This document shows positions 61,210-64,000 of a stretch of DNA of 64,000 nucleotides, piece by piece. The translations under genes were made by a program, and so were the position numbers. Numbering within the stretch: the stretch's first letter is position 1; each line of letters opens with the position of its first letter. Location of the stretch: NCBI RefSeq assembly GCF_037975245.1, contig NC_092580.1, positions 34,505,001-34,569,000 on the forward strand, read 5' to 3'. This DNA is from Apostichopus japonicus (lineage: Eukaryota; Echinodermata; Holothuroidea; Aspidochirotida; Stichopodidae). Below the pieces are notes generated by a model. It was not told the DNA's origin. It was given only the letters and a program-made list of their open reading frames with translations, and made no database searches.

Positions 61210-63095
61210 GCTATTCTTCCGATATACATGTTACTTCACGAAATGCAGCCAAAACAAATTTTAAGCTGAAGAACATTTTCCAAAAAAGAATTCGAAATCG
61301 ATATTAAATTTCAGCCGTCTGGCATCTTAAATCACCTTTTGGGATTTACAAAGTAACTCTTTTGATACACAACTCATTGCTTCAACGAATAGGGTCTAAA
61401 ATTATTAATGTCAAATCTGCGGAAGGAGTTAATATCACTCCAAGGGTTTCAGTAAATTTTACTCATGGTAGAACAGTATCCAACGGATTCATGTACATTT
61501 TTTTCACGTAGCCTTATTGTCTATAATCCTGATAAAAGACATTCTTACACAAATCAATAAGAAACACTATACTAAATAAAATTTGTAAACACACATGTCT
61601 GATAACTCGTGACTGGAAATGTGCAATTTATAGTTAAAAAAGAACAAATATTTAAAATCATATAATTAAAGTTGAATTAACGTAGGGTTTATAACCTTGA
61701 AATACGTTTACGAAAAGCGATCGACTTTAAAATGTGTAGACCTTTTGTGTAAAAGGCCATGTACATGTACCGCCGCGAATAATAATAATACCAAGTTAGA
61801 ATGAAAAAGACAACAGGGGCCATGTTTGTTTTATTCTTTGTCACAATTCAAACTGTAAACAGAACTTGAAATGCAACACATATAATGTAATGAAATTAAA
61901 AGTGTCATAAGATAGAATGAAAATTGTAAATAAAATTGTAAATAATAGTATCAAAATAAAAACAAAATATGTGTTTTTGTACGTAAAGCTTCTCATATCT
62001 CTTTTTTGTATTGTTATTTCACTTCAGTTTTATACACATCTTTGTGTTACAAATGATTTCCCCAAAATATTCTCTCTAAAACAAACATAAATCGTCAAGT
62101 TCCATTGCAAATTTTTCCTTCACGTTTGAAAATTTCCCCCTTGCAAATAAAAAAAACCCTACAAAATTAACACATATGTTTGGAGAGTGGATGTGTTTTA
62201 TCCTACGGCAAAAGACCTCTTTTCAATTAGCTAGACCACAAATTGAACATTGAGGCCAAATTCAGGGCGTAAAAACGAAGGTTTATGAATAATCTATATA
62301 CACTGATACTACAGTGTTCCCTTCTATTACGTATTTCGTTACACTATAATGCATTGATCACATTTTTACATTTGCAGAATCTTGTGCTTCCCCGATGCTT
62401 GTTTGGTTTATTTTTAACGTGACGCATGACAGATGGGGATTTCTGGGCTGATCAACTATGCCGATGAGCCATTTACAACCGATCTCAACAAATCAGGGAA
62501 TTAAAAGGCAATGTTTAAATGCTTCCCCAGCTCCTCCTTCCATCTACCCGAATCCATAATTCCCCTTCCCTTATACATACTTTATTAAAGAGAAAGCCAC
62601 GATAAAGAGTATTTATATTAAGTATACAGTAAAGATGAAATAAGTTCGTCGCTTTCTACATTTGTCTTCAGCGCCACTTTTGATGGGTTTGATGAAACAG
62701 CGCAGAGATGAAGTTCACGCTTTCACTATAAGTACACGCAAAAAAATACTAAAAATCCTGCTCAGGATAGATATCACTCGGAATAATAGTAAGTCATTCT
62801 GACGTTACCCGCACAGCGGGAACAACAGTCGTCACTCCCAAACGGCATAAAATACAATACCTCGACCCGCATTAGAACACAAACAACAATAAACATTTGA
62901 AAAAGTTATACGTAATATCACAAACGCCCCCCCCCCCACCAGCAGATTGAAATAACAACAAAGGCCGTAGATATTAGAAATACATTTACATCAACATATA
63001 GGTTTCCAGCTGTGACTCCTTCCATTTTCAAGATACCAAACCTGTTTATGATAGAAGAGCTCATGATCCAGCCAATTCACACAGAGATTACAGTA
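61210..63095. other. Intergenic, no recognised feature
   Basis: AT-rich; a C-run lies at 62925-62938. Part of it may be 3' flank of the gene ending at 63661. Confidence 0.4.
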
Positions 63096-63100
63096 ATTTC

Positions 63101-63336
63101 TGTAAATCTTAACGTTTTGTACCACAGTAAATGCTGTATTGTGATGACAAATCTGATAAATCGGTAGCATGTGCTACTAGGTTTACAGTAAGAGCTGAAA
63201 ATATGTAATCCCAACAAATCCCAACAACTGGATTTGTTGGGATTACACAAATCCTCAGTTCTTACTGTAATCCTAGTAGCACATGCTACCGATTTATAGC
63301 ACGATCCAGTTCTTACTGCGGTACTTAAGATTTACA
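63101..63336. repeat. 236-bp foldback (hairpin) element
   Basis: Nested inverted repeats: tgtaaatcttaa (63101) with ttaagatttaca (63325); aaatcggtagcatgtgctac with gtagcacatgctaccgattt; and taatcccaacaaatcc with ggatttgttgggatta around a short loop at 63221-63230. Small asymmetric bulges remain. It is a MITE-like foldback or a long-hairpin RNA source, about 325 bp beyond the stop of the edge gene. Confidence 0.85.
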
Positions 63337-63660
63337 TTACTAACTGCATGTGTTCTCTTTGTGTTTCGGGTGCATGATCTAGTCCAATGATTAACTTCGT
63401 ATACATTAACAATTTGACGTTACATAATGACAAGTCTCTATTGCCATCATCCACACTAGCTAACCTATCTTCATGGTCGAAGTGCATGTAACGAGTTTGC
63501 GTAACAACAGCTTCTAGTTCAATTTCCTTGAAATATTGCAGAGGCCAGTAACCTCAATTCGTGTCATTTCTTGTTACCACCGGTCAACTTTAATTGTGTT
63601 ATTACCCTCCTACTGTACAATGTCCTTCTCATGTCTCTCCTCATTTACGTAGCAAAAGAA

Positions 63661-63914
63661 TTAATGAGCTCTCGACATCAAAACGATGAGGTTCTTTAAA
63701 CGCGTGAGAATGTGGTTTGCCAATGAGCGGAAGCCTTCGTCGATTAAATCAATTTTGAGGTGAATGTGCTCAATGTGGTCCATATCAATATACATATCCG
63801 CCACAGGTTCAATTAGTCCTGATAGACTTACAGAGCCGACGGTTGAGAGGCAAATAGACCTTTGGTTTTCTGTTTTGGAAAGTACCTCATAGATTTTGTG
63901 AAAGCCCTCTGAAT
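63661..63914 (-). CDS. Terminal exon of a gene running off the right edge, LRR-like
   Basis: The minus strand is open for 83 codons from an acceptor (TTTAATTTAAAG|AT at 63915) to a stop at 63661-63663. The phase requires two bases to complete the first codon. The protein (EGFHKIYEVLSKTENQR, VSLSGLIEPVADMYI, IHLKIDLIDEGFRSLANHIL, TRLKNLIVLM) has the L..L spacing and 'GF..LA..L..LKNL' pattern of C-terminal leucine-rich repeats of the NLR/RNI type. It has no ATG of its own near the start, so it is a last exon rather than a small gene. The LRR assignment is inferred; the coding status is likely. Confidence 0.55.
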
Positions 63915-64000
63915 CTTTAAATTAAATATAATAATTAAAATAGGATTACACAAGGAATGGGAATAACCTAAGTACACCGAGATGGTCATAAGCGATTTAT

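Overview
The window is metazoan nuclear DNA. It has a spliced, GT-AG intron-rich gene, several animal retroelement families, tRNA-derived SINEs, hAT-type DNA elements and very abundant minisatellites. No prokaryotic, viral or organellar organisation is visible. The repeat types and the MAN1-type gene fit a marine invertebrate, perhaps a deuterostome such as an echinoderm, but this is only an inference.

The left half (about 286-31,000) is one gene on the minus strand. I rebuilt it from 15 exons whose splice sites and phases all agree. It encodes a complete 837-residue MAN1/LEMD3-type inner nuclear membrane protein: LEM domain, disordered nucleoplasmic region, two membrane segments around a lumenal loop, winged-helix region and C-terminal RRM/UHM-like domain. 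By family knowledge, such proteins tether chromatin through BAF and restrain SMAD signalling at the nuclear envelope.

Its introns are unusual. Most carry their own minisatellite with unrelated monomers (17, about 24, 24-25, 37, about 44, 45 and 46 bp), several with higher-order structure. The introns also hold a Penelope-like element with a GIY-YIG endonuclease remnant, a hAT MITE with a perfect 8-bp target duplication, a 2.27-kb hAT-like element that splits a minisatellite, a non-LTR retrotransposon with a minisatellite inside its 3' region, and tRNA-derived SINEs.

The right half (31-64 kb) is gene-poor. It holds a cluster of inverted, G/C-tract-ended interspersed repeats (33.2-37.3 kb), decayed non-LTR retrotransposons (37.3-38.3 and 60.1-60.65 kb), a second Penelope-like endonuclease fragment (45.1-45.5 kb), a 1.1-kb CCAT tetranucleotide array, AT arrays, further minisatellites and a 236-bp foldback hairpin. 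At the right edge the last exon of another minus-strand gene is visible (63,661-63,914). Two other open stretches (51.5 and 57.0 kb) are possible coding fragments that I do not recognise.
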